From NCBI GenBank assembly GCA_029448655.1, contig JACCLO010000002.1, forward strand, positions 2,914,001 through 2,978,000: a stretch of DNA of 64,000 bases. Direction: 5' to 3'. Positions 1-11,549 of this stretch are shown one piece after another. Both the position numbers and the translations under genes were made by a program. This DNA comes from Wolfiporia cocos (lineage: Eukaryota; Basidiomycota; Agaricomycetes; Polyporales; Phaeolaceae). The notes under the pieces are model-generated. The model did not search any database and was not told the DNA's origin. It saw only the letters and a program-made list of their open reading frames with translations. Positions within the stretch are counted from its first letter, which is position 1; the number at the start of each line of letters is the position of its first letter.

Positions 1-13
1 GTATGCTTTTTAG

Positions 14-952
14 TCGGTGCAAAAGGAAGAGTTCATGCGCGGCGTTAAGGATTTTCTCATCAACAGTCTACCGGCGATGATCGACTACATAATTGTCGTT
101 TCCACCCCTGAACTGCCGGATACCGAACCTCCCCCGCCGGCGACGGATCCGCGCGAGCGATCGCGCATTCTCGAAGCGCTGCGCCAACGCGGTGCTGCAT
201 CCTCGGTTCTCCATCGCGAATCGACGCCATCTCAACCTCATCTCACGGATCTGCCGAAGCACCTCGCCGTGGTGACCTCCGTTGTCGTGCGCTATTCGCG
301 AGCAAACAACTATCTACCCGTGCCACCCGCCTCTGCCCAGCCAACGGATCCAAATAGACAATTCGACGTGTTTTGCGCCAGATGCCTCGAGGTCGAGGAA
401 CAGGCACTGTACCGCGTCAGCCAGTTAGCGACCCGACCGCGCCGCCACAGCTCGGGAAGACCGGCCATTCCGTCTCCTCTTGCAGCAAGTGTACCGCTAC
501 CACCTTCACCATCATCACCCATCAAGATTCCCCGGCGCGACCGGAAGACCTCTTCCGCGCGCAGCAGCCGGCCAGCACGGAGGCTCGTGCGACCATCTAC
601 GGCGCCCCATAGCGCCGACACAAACCACTCAGCAGAAGGTTCGTCGGAAGCCTCCATGCCCATGAGCCCGGCTAGCGAGCCGCTCAGCCCCGTCATCCCT
701 TTGTCACATTCAGCACCGGACGCTAGTCAGTCTGATGGACATATACGCGAGAGGACGCGGTCGCTTCGTAGGCCGCGGTTCCCGTTTGCGCATCATCAGC
801 CAAGGTCATCATCCACCGACTCCGCGCTCATGAGCCAGAGTCTGGCGGAGAAGCTTTCTATTGTTGCCAGTCGGACACAAGACGGACTTCAGGATTTCTC
901 GGACGACCGCAGGCGGAAAGGTATACTCCGTAACATCTTGACTCGAAGATAG
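14..952 (+). CDS. Ras GTPase-activating protein, C-terminal part only
   Basis: This is the last exon of a gene whose 5' part lies outside the window; the exon appears to begin after an acceptor AG at 12-13. The first residues (KEEFM, then a short helix and PAMIDYI) match the closing segment of RasGAP domains, where KEPYM is followed by a lysine-rich helix. Such proteins speed GTP hydrolysis by Ras and so switch it off at membranes. The remaining roughly 270 residues are disordered, rich in Ser, Pro and Arg, and end with a basic LTRR tail. The stop is TAG at 950-952. The arginine-finger region is upstream and cannot be checked. The family call rests on a short conserved piece, so a related GAP-domain protein is possible. 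It is convergent with the adaptin gene 114 bp away. Confidence 0.55.
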   Translation, partial: SVQKEEFMRGVKDFLINSLPAMIDYIIVVSTPELPDTEPPPPATDPRERSRILEALRQRGAASSVLHRESTPSQPHLTDLPKHLAVVTSVVVRYSRANNYLPVPPASAQPTDPNRQFDVFCARCLEVEEQALYRVSQLATRPRRHSSGRPAIPSPLAASVPLPPSPSSPIKIPRRDRKTSSARSSRPARRLVRPSTAPHSADTNHSAEGSSEASMPMSPASEPLSPVIPLSHSAPDASQSDGHIRERTRSLRRPRFPFAHHQPRSSSTDSALMSQSLAEKLSIVASRTQDGLQDFSDDRRRKGILRNILTRR

Positions 953-1066
953 TTCTGTACTCTTATATTGATTGCGGTGCAAATATTATATTGGCTGTCA
1001 GTAAATCATACACGTACTATGTAAATCATCCGTAAATCGTTCCAGACAAGGGATAGTACAAAAGGG

Positions 1067-4000
1067 TCATGACGAAGCGTCCACGTTGAGTGGCTTCTGC
1101 ACCAATCGTTGCACTTCGGCAGCAACGTCCTCAGATGTGCTTCGAACAGTGATACGACATAACTAGAGCGGATGGTGTGAGCGGAGAGACCAGTAGGTTC
1201 TCGCTAGCGACATACCTTGGCTTCACGATTAGGCTCAAGTCTCATCAGACAACCGACCTTGCCATCCACTGACATATGCAGGATCCCAGCTCCAACAATG
1301 TTGTTAGGGTTTGGATCGATGTCATCGAGTACGTTGAGGGAGAATCCAGATACAGTCTGCCGCTGCTTCTCCCGATCGATGTGCCCCGACGCATCGAGGT
1401 TGATTGGGAAGATGCTTTGCGCCTCACGTGGAGGACCGCCGATCAACCGCCACCGCTCGAAGAAGTCGGCCTGCCCTAGCTTCACATGCTCTAAGAACTT
1501 CGTGAGCACAATCGGCAACCTCACTGCAATCGCCTGGTGTGCGCCCGCCAGGAACGACACGCTCAGTATTGGCGGCTTCGTGAATGGCTTCTTGCACTCG
1601 ACATGCAGCACCTGCTGGACTTGCGTCCGTGGCGCAATAATGTTCGGCGCGATCTTCGCAAACGAGACCGAGAGTGCCTCCTGCTCCTCGACGTGCAGCG
1701 TGGCGCTGAACGACGTGAGAGGTGCACTGATTTTGTTGCCGAAATACACCGCAAGCTGACCGAGGTGTCCATGGTACCGCGACTTGATGCCAATTTGTAT
1801 CTGCACATCTTCGTACAGCACGCCTTCGGGACTATGCAACAGCTTGTCGAACCAGCGCTCGACGTTCGGGCCGGCCGTCAATCGTGGAATACCTTTCTCC
1901 GCCAACGCCGCAGATGACAAGTCGGTTGACGGCGATGCTGAGATATCGAGGCCCATAAGCGAGCTAGTTATGTCGTTCGTACTATCCGGCGCAGCAGACC
2001 CATTGCCGTTTGGTTCCGAGATTGTAAGCTTTCTCGTCGTCTTCCTTGCCACCTCGCGCTCCACCAGATCCTTCTCGCCGTGCTTGGTCTTCATCCGGCC
2101 TATCAGGGCACTTTCGCGTGGCGGGAACGGAGGGATCTCCTCGCAGACATTCTGCAGTAGCTCGTCGTCATCTGGGCGCGATGCCAGTGCGTAGAACTCG
2201 CAGGCACGCTGCTGCAGGTCGACGTCCAGCACATGCCGGTAGCGCTCGAATACATTGAGCAACTGGGGCTTGATCTCCGGGAAGACGTTGATCCATTTGA
2301 TGTATGTTGAGAGAAGGAGAGCGCGCGTAGGTGCCACGCAGAACTGCGACTTGGAGTGGAGAACCTGGAATTGTTCAATGGGGCTGTACCCGGGATCATT
2401 CGCGATCAGGTGGCCGTATTCTCCGAGAATATAGCCTGAATGTGGTGATTAAGACATAGTTGGAGCATCATATTCGCATAGAACCAACCTCCAACTTTGA
2501 CCAGACTCTCATGCGATGATGGTGATCGCAAGTACTCAAATATGACTTTCGCCGCATACGCCTGCAGGTCCTCCGTATTTGTCACGATCTGCACCACACG
2601 ATACCATACTTCCTCCCCGACGTGATCGCCCGCCGCGCTAAGGAGCTCCAGGATCGTGTCCACATACCACTTGTACGTGCTCGCATACTTCTCCGTCAGA
2701 ATGGCGATTTTGAGCACCATCTCTTCGCGTAGGCCATAGTCTGCGATCTTGAGGTAGCGCAGTAGCTCGCCGACGATCAGCTCTGAGTTGTCGGTGTCGC
2801 ACATGCTGTACAACAAGTCGAGCGCACGTCGCCGGACGGAGATGTCTTTGTCGCGTAAGGAGAGAATAATCGTTCCCTGGTGCTTCTTGATCGCACTCAG
2901 GTTATCTGTGCGAGCGGCGAGGTGCGCCATTGTGTCAAGGCCCAAATAGCGCACATTCGTTTCCTTCGAGCTAATAAATCGGGCGAGGAGGACAGCGGCG
3001 GTGTTGACAAGGGGAGAGTTTGTGTCCAGATGAATTGCGAGGCTAATCGCTTCGAACAGTACGGCATGTTGAGCATTGTTATGCTGGACGTTCCGCGAAG
3101 GTTCGGCGCAGTTGTTCATAACGGTCTGTAAAACCTCATGCAGGATCTTGCGCAACGTTGGGTCCTCTAGGACGCTGGTAAGTAGCCAAGACAAAGGAAG
3201 ATGAGATTGCACCTTACCCGTAGGGGGGTAAAACTGCAGTAACCGGAGTAACTTCACTTGCAACCACGGAGAAGGAACCTTGTAGTAGGCATACGTCGCC
3301 GTGTACTCGTGTTCGATAACGAGCTGTGGAGGTTATCAGCAAGACCATCCCACATCCACATTGCAGTACGCACACGCTGAAGCCGATCTACAGCCCTCTG
3401 GTAGCACACCGCATATGCATCAAGATGATCAAACGCCATGGCCATTACCAGGCTCGTAACGCATACCACTACACCCTTGGTCCCTCGTTAAAATAAAGCA
3501 CGGTGTAGATCAGGGAGGTATTGCTCACCAAATCCATGTCGTCCATCAACGCAACTATACGTAACGCCCATTCGGCGGCAGGAATAACGTCTGGGTGTTT
3601 CCGGTATAGCCTCAGCAACGTCAATGCAGCTTTTTTCCTCACAAAGTTGGGGGACGTTCTGTGCTTGCTGTGAGCGACTTCAGCTGCATTGTGGTCGAAG
3701 GAGACGCACGGAGAGATCAGTAGGCGGTGAACGTCCTCCGCCAGCGCCTCTGCCATCTCTGTTCCTCCAACATTCGCGATAGCATGCAGTGCGAGACAAT
3801 TGTGAATCTCATTGTTGTCGTTGAGGTCCTTACGTATAGAGTTCACAACCAAGCGTAAGAAGTCGGAGTTCTCGTGCATAAGCAGTGTGACCGCAAGGTA
3901 GCCCTGCAGCCCGACAACTTAATCGGGCAGCCCATAGATATAGTTGGAATGCTCACAATCTGCTTCTCGCTGTACTTGGTGCTGGAGATCAAATTAACAG

Positions 4001-4381
4001 CTTCCATATGCCCGATATCGACCTTGTAACCCAGAATGTACGTGAATATAACCTTTGCGACATATCTTGACGGGGAGATGTGTTGAGACATGTGCAGTTC
4101 CCCGGCGTATAGAGATGTGTTACATACTTCTTCTTTTGATACCCGTCTAGGTTACCGTCTGCACAGACATGTAAGCGGAAGGTGCAGTGACAGCACGAGT
4201 TATGACGGACCTTTGAACCGCTTCCGAATGTTTGCCATCTCCTTGTTAATTCGCTTCTCTTCTAACTCTCGCACTCGTGCCCCTCGGATGTCCGCAATAA
4301 ACTGCATGCAAATATGCATGAGTTAGCACGACTCGACCGCGCCAAACGTACCTGCGTGAGTCCACGCATGTTAGCCGCCAT
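1067..4381 (-). CDS. AP-2 complex subunit alpha (alpha-adaptin)
   Basis: Large subunit of the AP-2 clathrin adaptor, which binds phosphoinositides and cargo at the plasma membrane during endocytosis. Ten exons read in phase: 4381-4352, 4301-4211, 4158-4128, 4065-3957, 3903-3529, 3475-3374, 3323-3218, 3166-2489, 2435-1216 and 1162-1067, giving 945 residues, the normal family length. The start MAANMRGLTQ is continued across the first intron by FIADIRGARVRELEEKRIN, the typical alpha-adaptin N-terminus. The HEAT/armadillo trunk covers about residues 30-590, followed by a hinge and the ear domain, ending LVQKPLNVDASS. Two introns stay open in frame and could be mistaken for coding sequence. The gene is divergent from DPH7 across about 300 bp. 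Identification is very secure. Confidence 0.96.
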
Positions 4382-4688
4382 CGTGAACGCGTCGTGCGGG
4401 CTGCAAGCCCTCCGGAGCGAATGCTATAGTCTGTCCGCGGGTATAGTCTGCTCTCGGGTCGATATGCCCGAGTGCAAGGGGCGAGCAGCGGCGAGAACGG
4501 ACAGTTGCCGTAGCAGCGGAGGATGTGGACGCGGCTTATGGCCTGAGCCAGATGCATGGGCGCTTCGTCCACTGATCGCATTCGCCGTCGATCACGTTCC
4601 CCGCAGAGCAGATATTATCTCCAGTGTCCCCTTTCATTAAAGCAGCCACCTCAGCTATAGCTAGCGTTATCTATCTGTTCTCCCCCCG
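4382..4688. other. Divergent intergenic region, alpha-adaptin / DPH7
   Basis: About 307 bp separating two divergently transcribed genes; it must hold both promoters. I see no clear TATA box and no RNA gene. The open frames here are shadows. Confidence 0.6.
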
Positions 4689-6203
4689 ATGCCTGGTTTC
4701 GACACAGTTTATCCTGCAGACTCTGTTGAGTTCTGCCCTCATCCCGATTTTCGTGATTTATTCGTCTGCGGGACATACAAGCTCGAGCAGTCTGTCCCCG
4801 TGGATCTGCCACCTAGCGAAGATGACGGTTCCAACTCTCCACCACCCTCGCCATCGTATAAGCAACAACGAAAGGGAGAATGTCTTCTTTTCCATGTAGA
4901 TTCGTCAGACAAGTTGCATTAGTGCGTAGTCAATATGTGTTTCGAAACTCCGTTCATCTATGTCGTGTTAGTATAGCTCTTTGCTACAGAGGACCGCCCT
5001 GCCTGCCATACTAGACATGAAGTGGTGAGTCATATCTACCCATGAGATCTATGATCTGATCTTATTGCTAGGTGCCACGCACTTCCTTCTGCAGATCCTA
5101 CGTTGGCGATAGCGAACTCCGAAGGAGGTATTACGCTTCATACTCTGCGAAAAGATGAAGAGGTAAGTCTGCCGGTTACTGAAAAGCCAGATTGTTGCTC
5201 AATGTTGTTGATAGGTCGCGCTAAGCCAGATTGCCTCGATACCTTGTGCCTCGAAAGACACCCTGTGCTTATCGATCGATTGGTCAAATCGGCGACGTCC
5301 AACCAGGCATGTCTGAGGTTCTGACGCATACGTCAAGTTTGCTCACAGTCTCATGAATCCTGACATCGTAGCACCCTCGGATCTCTTATAGCCTCTCTGT
5401 CGGATGGCTACGTTTCTCTACTTTGCCCCGACGAGAGCTCGGGTCTTATCGTAACAGATAGTTGGCATGCGCATGACCATGAACCATGGATCGCAGCATG
5501 GAATTACTGGGATTCAAATATCGTTTATTCTGGTCCGTACCCGTAACCTTGATGTGTAGTGCTCTGCTTAGAAGGTGCACAGGCGGCGACGACTTGAAAA
5601 TGAAAGGATGGGATATCCGGCAAAGCTTCGACAGGCCGATCTTTGTCAACAGACGGTGTGCAATATTGGTCTAGGCAAGAATAACGTTGCCCAATTGCCT
5701 GTCTTCAGATTCGACGCAGGCGTGACGACAATCCAGAGTCATCCGTGTATCGAGCATCTCATCGCGGTAGGAAGGTAAGGTATCGTTGTTGCAGGTACAA
5801 AATACATGCTGACGCAAACTTCCGCCTTTGCAGTTATGACGACACTGTACGACTTTTCGACACACGCAAACCGCTGACGCCGCTCACACAAGTCGACGTC
5901 GGCGGCGGGGCGTGGCGCGTTAAGTGGCATCCTTCTCCCAGTCGACAGACCGATCTCCTCGTTGCGTGCATGCACGACGGGTGCAAGGTCGTTCGCTTCA
6001 ACTTCAACGAGCCTGGTTGCGCGCAGTTTGCGCCGTTGACGGACGGCCAAAGTCAGCAGTGGGAAGTCACCACTCGTTTTGACGTTCACGAGAGCATGGC
6101 ATACGGGGTTGATTGGTCGTTCGCCGAGGGGAAAGATGGTGCGGGTACGCTCGTTGCTAGCTGCTCGTTTAACGACCATGTTCTACATATGTGGAACGCT
6201 TGA
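4689..6203 (+). CDS. DPH7: Diphthine methylesterase DPH7 (WD40 protein)
   Basis: WD40-repeat enzyme of diphthamide synthesis that demethylates the diphthine intermediate on elongation factor 2 before the final amidation. Eight exons: 4689-4921, 4977-5024, 5072-5162, 5215-5306, 5372-5532, 5583-5655, 5709-5774 and 5834-6203, giving 377 residues. The N-terminus MPGFDTVYPADSVEFCPH, the blades with AILDMKWC and GSYDDTVRLFD, and the C-terminal HESMAYGVDWSF and LHMWNA are typical of the family. The fourth intron is only phase-consistent with a GC donor (AG|GCATGT at 5305-5310). The gene is convergent with the TMEM135-like gene. Function is inferred from family membership; the fold and length agree well. 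Confidence 0.9.
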
Positions 6204-6317
6204 ACTGCTCAGTGCGTTCCAGCTTAACATTTATTTGGTTGTCTTGTTCGAGGTATGCATCAATTGTACAAATATACATCAGCTTTGTACTCCGCTCCTA
6301 GTACTTGGTATATTGTT

Positions 6318-8321
6318 TCAGGTTGACGGTGGTAATGTGTGCTGAGAAGCAGAATCCCCCGTGGGAGTGGATGGTGAAATATCCTCTCCTCGCTTTCGCT
6401 TCCAGAATCCTGCATTGGGTCCCTTCAATACAAAGGCGACCGTCCACCGGGACAGCCCGCGGAGGGAATCTGGCCGATGGATGGCCGCAGTCAATATAGA
6501 AGACAACGAGAGTACGAATGTGATTCTAGTACTAACGCATCAGCGACATGTCTTTCTCCGACATAGACACGAGCTAAGCTTACTGACCTCTCCAAATATC
6601 TTATAGACCGGCTCCCTCCTCTCACCCATCCTTCAGAAAGGCATGCCCTGATTGCACGCGGGAGCGCATACAGCGCGATCTCGCCACGCCTGCGGCCCTG
6701 CTCGATCCAGATGCTGCCTCCGCACACGAGGCTTCCGGCGAATGTACACCCGAATGGGCCGTCCCAGATGTCGTGCGAGATCCATGGAAAGAGGCGCGCA
6801 AGGAACAGCGTGCGCGTGAGGCAGACAGCAAGCCAAATTGAGGAGACAAAGTTACTCAGGAAGGACGCACTGCGCAGCACGGCGAGGAACGTGCGCAGGA
6901 GACGCCGGGCGTGTAAGAGCGTGCGCGGGCGCGTGAGGAGAATGGGGAGGAAATGGACCTGGATATATGCGCCCGATAAGTGAAGTATGTGTATGAGACG
7001 AGCGTTGACCAGGTGCATACGGGTAAGTAGAGCGCAAATGCCTCGGCGAACGCTTCTGCGCCCCGGATAGCTACATTGGCGGTGCAGCTCGCTCCTGCAA
7101 CCTTCCCATGCACCAGTTCGCAAGGAATACCACCGACACCCCCTCGGCTGGACACGCCTAACAACTTCCACGCAGCGGTAGCTTCTGCTCCGCCGTACGC
7201 GGGAAGGGTCTTCAGGTCACCCCACTTCTCCGGATAACCTATATCACGAGCGATAGACGAAATTAGGTCGGGCCGGGTTGACTGATGTTGCCTGTAGGAC
7301 CAGGTGCCCGCTCTAATGGCGCGTAATGCATCCAGAAGCCGGTGGTCTATGTTTGCCAATGTCATAATCCTACCCAGTTCATGTCTCAGAACGAAGCCAG
7401 TACAGCTAACAACTAGAACATGCCATTTATTATACGAGCGAGGGAGCCTGCCCGAAGATGCGTTGCTAAGCTAAACTCTGGAATATGGACAAGCGGATGT
7501 CATGCTAACCTTTCTGGTTCATAGAAGAAGCACCACATAATCCTACAATAGCCATGTAAATGGAAGTAACATTTCGCGGCTTCCTCAGCCTACCTTGCGC
7601 TGCATGCCCAGAATACAAGTGCATCTAGCTTTGTTCTCAACGAGCGTTTACGCTTCTGTACCGCCTCCTCGTCTTGTGTTTCTGTTTTCTCGCGGATTAA
7701 CGCGCATATTTTCGAGATTACCATCTGCGCCAGCGAGTCCATGGCACGGACCAGGAGTAGTAGAGTCAGGTCCAGCGTGATGGACGGTCTCGCGTTCGAG
7801 CTGATTGTGCTTGAAGCAGCGTCGTTGTTGGGCGCTGGGGATGTAAGTGGAATGGGGGCGCGTCCTGTTGCGCGTCGCGTTCCCTGCTTCCGCAAGTGAA
7901 ATAGCGCGATAGCGAGCGAGGAAGAGAGCACATTCGCAAAAAACGTCTTGTGGAGGTCCTTCAACAGCGCAAGCTGGATGTGCTTCTTCTCACCGGCATC
8001 ACTTCGAACATTGGTTTCGCCTAGAACTTCTAGCAGCTGACGGATCGCAGCGCCACCACCGACGCCCACGGTCATGGCACACGCGAACCCAGTCACGCCG
8101 AACTCCCTCTGCAGGACCTTCCATATTTTCTCCAGCCCTCCACGACGTGCTTTAGAGGATATAGCAAATGGCAGAAGTGCGGGCCCTAACGCGAGTGAGA
8201 GTGATAGCGCGTATGTTCGTAACGCGATCTGCAGCGGGTGATCATCCGGAAGCGAATGTAGGAAATCGCCCAATGCGTGCGGGGCCGACCCGAGTGTGGC
8301 GAGCATGTCCTTCGGCGGCAT
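6318..8321 (-). CDS. TMEM135-like multi-pass membrane protein
   Basis: Fungal member of the TMEM135 family, related to the Tim17/PMP24 group; animal members act in peroxisomal and mitochondrial lipid homeostasis, and the fungal role is not established. Six exons: 8321-7594, 7552-7510 revised to 7542-7510, 7465-7424, 7369-7021, 6958-6588 and 6525-6318, giving 576 residues. Visible hallmarks are GKARRGG-like basic loops after the first helices, LPRSYNKW, YPEKWGD, YGGAEATAAWK, and the C-terminal RRRGEIALYALPRAIRACL and RGLSRWTVAFVL. Several glycine-rich hydrophobic segments suggest 4-6 membrane spans. The start ATG at 8321 is the first in frame. The third intron fits only with a GC donor (TG|GCATGT). 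Orthology looks firm, cellular role less so. Confidence 0.85.
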
Positions 8322-8627
8322 AAAGAGCACTCACCTGCTGGAACACTGGCTTGGGACCGCCTCAGGGTAACCAGACTAGGTTCATCTCAAGCGTGAATAT
8401 GAATGTCAGATGAATGTGAGCGCTCCATACAATCACATGCAATCGCACTGCCCGATCGATGCACAAGCCACAAGCACCTCTAGCCAAATATGGTAGGTGA
8501 CGTTGTTCATCGAGCACCGGGAAACATATACATAGCCCGACACTTTGCATTACGGTACGACTGCTCCGAAGAGATTAGTCGTGATGTTATTATATTACAG
8601 AAGTATACGATATACAATACACAACCA
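8322..8627. other. Intergenic region, promoter side of TMEM135-like gene
   Basis: About 306 bp between two genes on the same (minus) strand, holding the 3' end of the dysferlin-domain gene and the promoter of the TMEM135-like gene. No gene or repeat is visible. Confidence 0.6.
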
Positions 8628-10168
8628 CTACGTAGAACCATCCATCTCCGTTCCTGCAGCACCGATTCCGACATCGCTCGGATCCCGTTGATCCACAAAT
8701 GGGCTCTGCTGGTGCAATTTATCACCGTGGGCATAGCTCCAAAAGCCTACCACATCAACACTATCTGAGTATCCGATGCTGCTCTTCAGCTCATTCAGTA
8801 AGCCTGCAGCGTCGAGGATTTCCAAGAATTGGGCGCGCGAATCAGGGTAAACAAAAGAACAAAATATTTCTGATCCCTGTTCCATACTCCTTTGAGGACA
8901 ACTTATGACAGCACAGGGAGACGGTGGACTCACATGATACTGGATCACATTCGCGATGTATTCTCTGGGAGCTTCTACCGCTTGTACACCAGCGCCGCTG
9001 GCGATCTCCTTTCCTGATGTTGCGGAGGACGGGACCTCATACTCGCTAGCCTTCGCCTTTCCTTTGTTACCTTCATCTTCGGACGTTAGCTTCTCGTCCT
9101 CTCCATGCTCAATGCTTGGCTGATTGTCAGAGTGGGATCCAAATCCAAACCACCGCTTCCATAGTTCTAGTTTCCTCCCGTCACGCCCAAGCCTTCTGAG
9201 CGCTGCGTGGCACCTATCCCAATCTCCATCGTCACCTTGCCACACATATAACCCCTCGTCCGCGTCATGAGTAGTGAGCATGACCGATGGCGGGCGCGTC
9301 ATGCCCTCCTCATGGTGCATGAAATCTATTCCAAGACCCATTGCCTCCACCATATCTTCGCTTTCCTCTTCCTCAGCCTGCTCCGCTCTCTCTGCACCAG
9401 GATGGACCATGTCACTGATCTTGCATCGCACCATCAATCTCACCCATCGCCTCCGCCGGACCCATCCGCCCGCGCTCAGCGTCCCGACCTCAGGATGCCA
9501 TTGTTTGGCACGAAACGACCATGCATACTCAAAGCCATCATGCTGCACTTGTCCGTCTCCGCGCATGTCGATCATCCACGCGCGCGATACCCACCTCCAC
9601 GTGCCATCCGGGAGAGGATATGACGCAAGAGAGACGTCTGGCTGTGCGCGCCATGCGCGACGAGATGGTTTGCTCGTGTAAAGTGTATATAGCGGCGGGT
9701 CGAGTGGGAGTAGCGTTTGAGAGGAGTAATAGGGAGTGGAGAAGATAGTCGCGCTGGACGTGTGATCGCGTTATTCAAGCCGAGCTGTACCAATGTCAGA
9801 GCCACGCACCCACGTTGGTTTTCGTAGAGCACGGCCCACCTGTATATCGGCGCGTCTGCGTTCTGCCCAGGAGCAGATTCCTGCAGCAGTTTGTCATTGA
9901 GCTTCACGATCCCAGAGTCCGTGCCAGGAGACTCGAGATTTGACAGGAAGTCAGGGAAGTGCTGCTCCTCGTGCTCTCTACGTCCCGCTCCGCGCTTGTT
10001 CTTGCGCTTCAACCTGAAGTGCGAGATCGAGAGAAAGCGCAAGAAGCGGCGCTTGGGAGCGAGGTGTTCGCGGGCCTGTTCGGCGGCACCGGGGTCATCC
10101 CGTGGGAGCGGCAGAGGCTCAATGTCCGAGAGTGTCTGCGTACGCGACGGACCAGCTGAGCAATGCAT
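8628..10168 (-). CDS. Dysferlin-domain (Pex24/Spo73-type) protein
   Basis: Protein with paired N- and C-terminal DysF motifs. Relatives include yeast peroxins Pex28-Pex32, Spo73 and animal TECPR1, which act in peroxisome control and membrane repair or extension. Three exons: 10168-9810, 9753-8934 and 8876-8628, giving 475 residues. The DysF-N motif is seen as LYENQRGATIF with LLPLDPPLYT about 20 residues on; DysF-C is seen as DGFEYAWSF and WVRRRRWVRLMV near residues 170-215. No transmembrane segment is obvious, so it resembles Spo73 more than the membrane peroxins. The start lies only 129 bp from the divergent JAC1 start, implying a shared promoter. The domain call is strong; the exact subfamily is open. 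Confidence 0.82.
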
Positions 10169-10297
10169 CTAAGCAGGGACGTGCGAGTAGTGGGTATAAT
10201 GCCGCTGCTGCTGTTGGCTGCAAGTGAAGTGGGTCTGTTATATGAAGCGCGCTTGGGTTTGTCACATGATGTCATCTCCACCCTCCTTGCATCCACC

Positions 10298-11167
10298 ATG
10301 CTTCGCCGTCTGCTCGCTGCCTCTCTCCCGAGGCTCGCCCCAGCGGCTCGTATACTTCCTCATCGACCAGCGGTTTATGCGTATGATGTATTGGTAGCCC
10401 GAGGCGCGTTTATCTCTTCATGGCGTCGCTACAGTGCGCCGTCGGCGGAGCGCCCGGCTGCGACCTGTCCTCAGTGTTCTGCACCCCTGCCCTCTGCTCT
10501 GCCCGCTTGCACACAATGTTACTTTGTCGGGAAACTAGACCCTGCTCACACCTATCATGATCTGCTTGGGATGTCCTACGAGCCAAATCCGTTTGCCATG
10601 GACTCCGAGGCGCTAAAGCAGTCATATCGTAGGCTCATGCGGGTAGTACATCCCGATCGGTGGCACGGGAAAGGCGAGGTCCGTGGCCGTTCGATGCTCT
10701 GTATTCAGTCGCTTGGTTGACTGTTCATGATTAGGGAAAGGTTGAAGCTGCTCAGACACTCTCTAGCGGTGTCGTCGCTGCGTACCAGAAGCTAGAGAAC
10801 CCCATGTTGCGTATCCAGTATATTCTCGAGCACGAAGGATTCCCCATCACCGAGGACGATTCCGACAGCGATCCAGAAATCCTGCATGAGACGATGGAAT
10901 ACCACGAGATGATTGACGAAGCAGACACCCCGGAGAAATTGCAAGCAATTGGAAGTGAGATCTCGGGTGCGCTACTCAAGCTATCTCTCGTATACAACCC
11001 ACTGCTAAGTTTTGATGCTCCCTGCAGAGAAAATAGAGACGGTAATGGAAGAGATTACAACACTCGTCGGTCAAAAGAGGTGGGAAGATAGCAAGAAGGC
11101 GGCGGTGAGGCTGAAGTACCTGCTTGGCATCAGGACTGCTCTCAGCGGGCAGGGATTTGAGCATTAG
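10298..11167 (+). CDS. JAC1: Jac1/HscB-type J-protein co-chaperone for Fe-S assembly
   Basis: Mitochondrial type III J-protein that delivers the Isu scaffold to its Hsp70 partner and stimulates ATP hydrolysis during iron-sulfur cluster transfer. Exons 10298-10678, 10735-10966 and 11028-11167 give 250 residues. The first about 40 residues are Arg/Ala-rich with no acids, a good mitochondrial presequence. A CPQC...CTQC tetracysteine module near residue 55-70 is followed by the J domain with the HPD tripeptide near residue 118, then the three-helix client-binding domain (LENPMLRIQYIL and EISEKIETVMEEI). Yeast Jac1 lacks the zinc module; this protein is like the human HSC20 form. The acceptor of exon 2 could also be 6 bases downstream. 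Confidence 0.92.
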
Positions 11168-11549
11168 GATACCTGGCTGTATTTCGACCACATAAGATGT
11201 CTATCCTATGGCTAAGAGAAGCGTGATGTCCTCAGCGTACAGAGTGAAGTACAGCCGCGTTACGCGTCCACCGCGTAACATGCCGCGCCACAGACGCGAC
11301 TGGGCGGCAATGTAACCGTGGGAAAGTGGCGAGTAAATTGTCGGCGAGAGCTCGCGCGCTGTCGGGGCACGCACGGGTTCAACAACGACGCCCACGACGC
11401 CAACGCACTCCCAGGCCTTGTCTATTCTCCGTTTGCTCTAGCGACCACGTAGGCGAATCCTAGACGCACGACGACTGGGAGTGAACAGTGAGTCGCTCTG
11501 CTGCCGCACAAGACCACATCCTTGATAGTAACAGACATCCGGACTACTT
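11168..11549. other. Intergenic region and possible 5' leader of the helicase gene
   Basis: About 380 bp in tandem between JAC1 and the helicase. No RNA gene or repeat is visible. Confidence 0.55.

Noticed and set aside
2103..2399. Alternative frames inside alpha-adaptin
   Set aside because: Shadows of the adaptin hinge and trunk; the main frame is conserved and phase-consistent.
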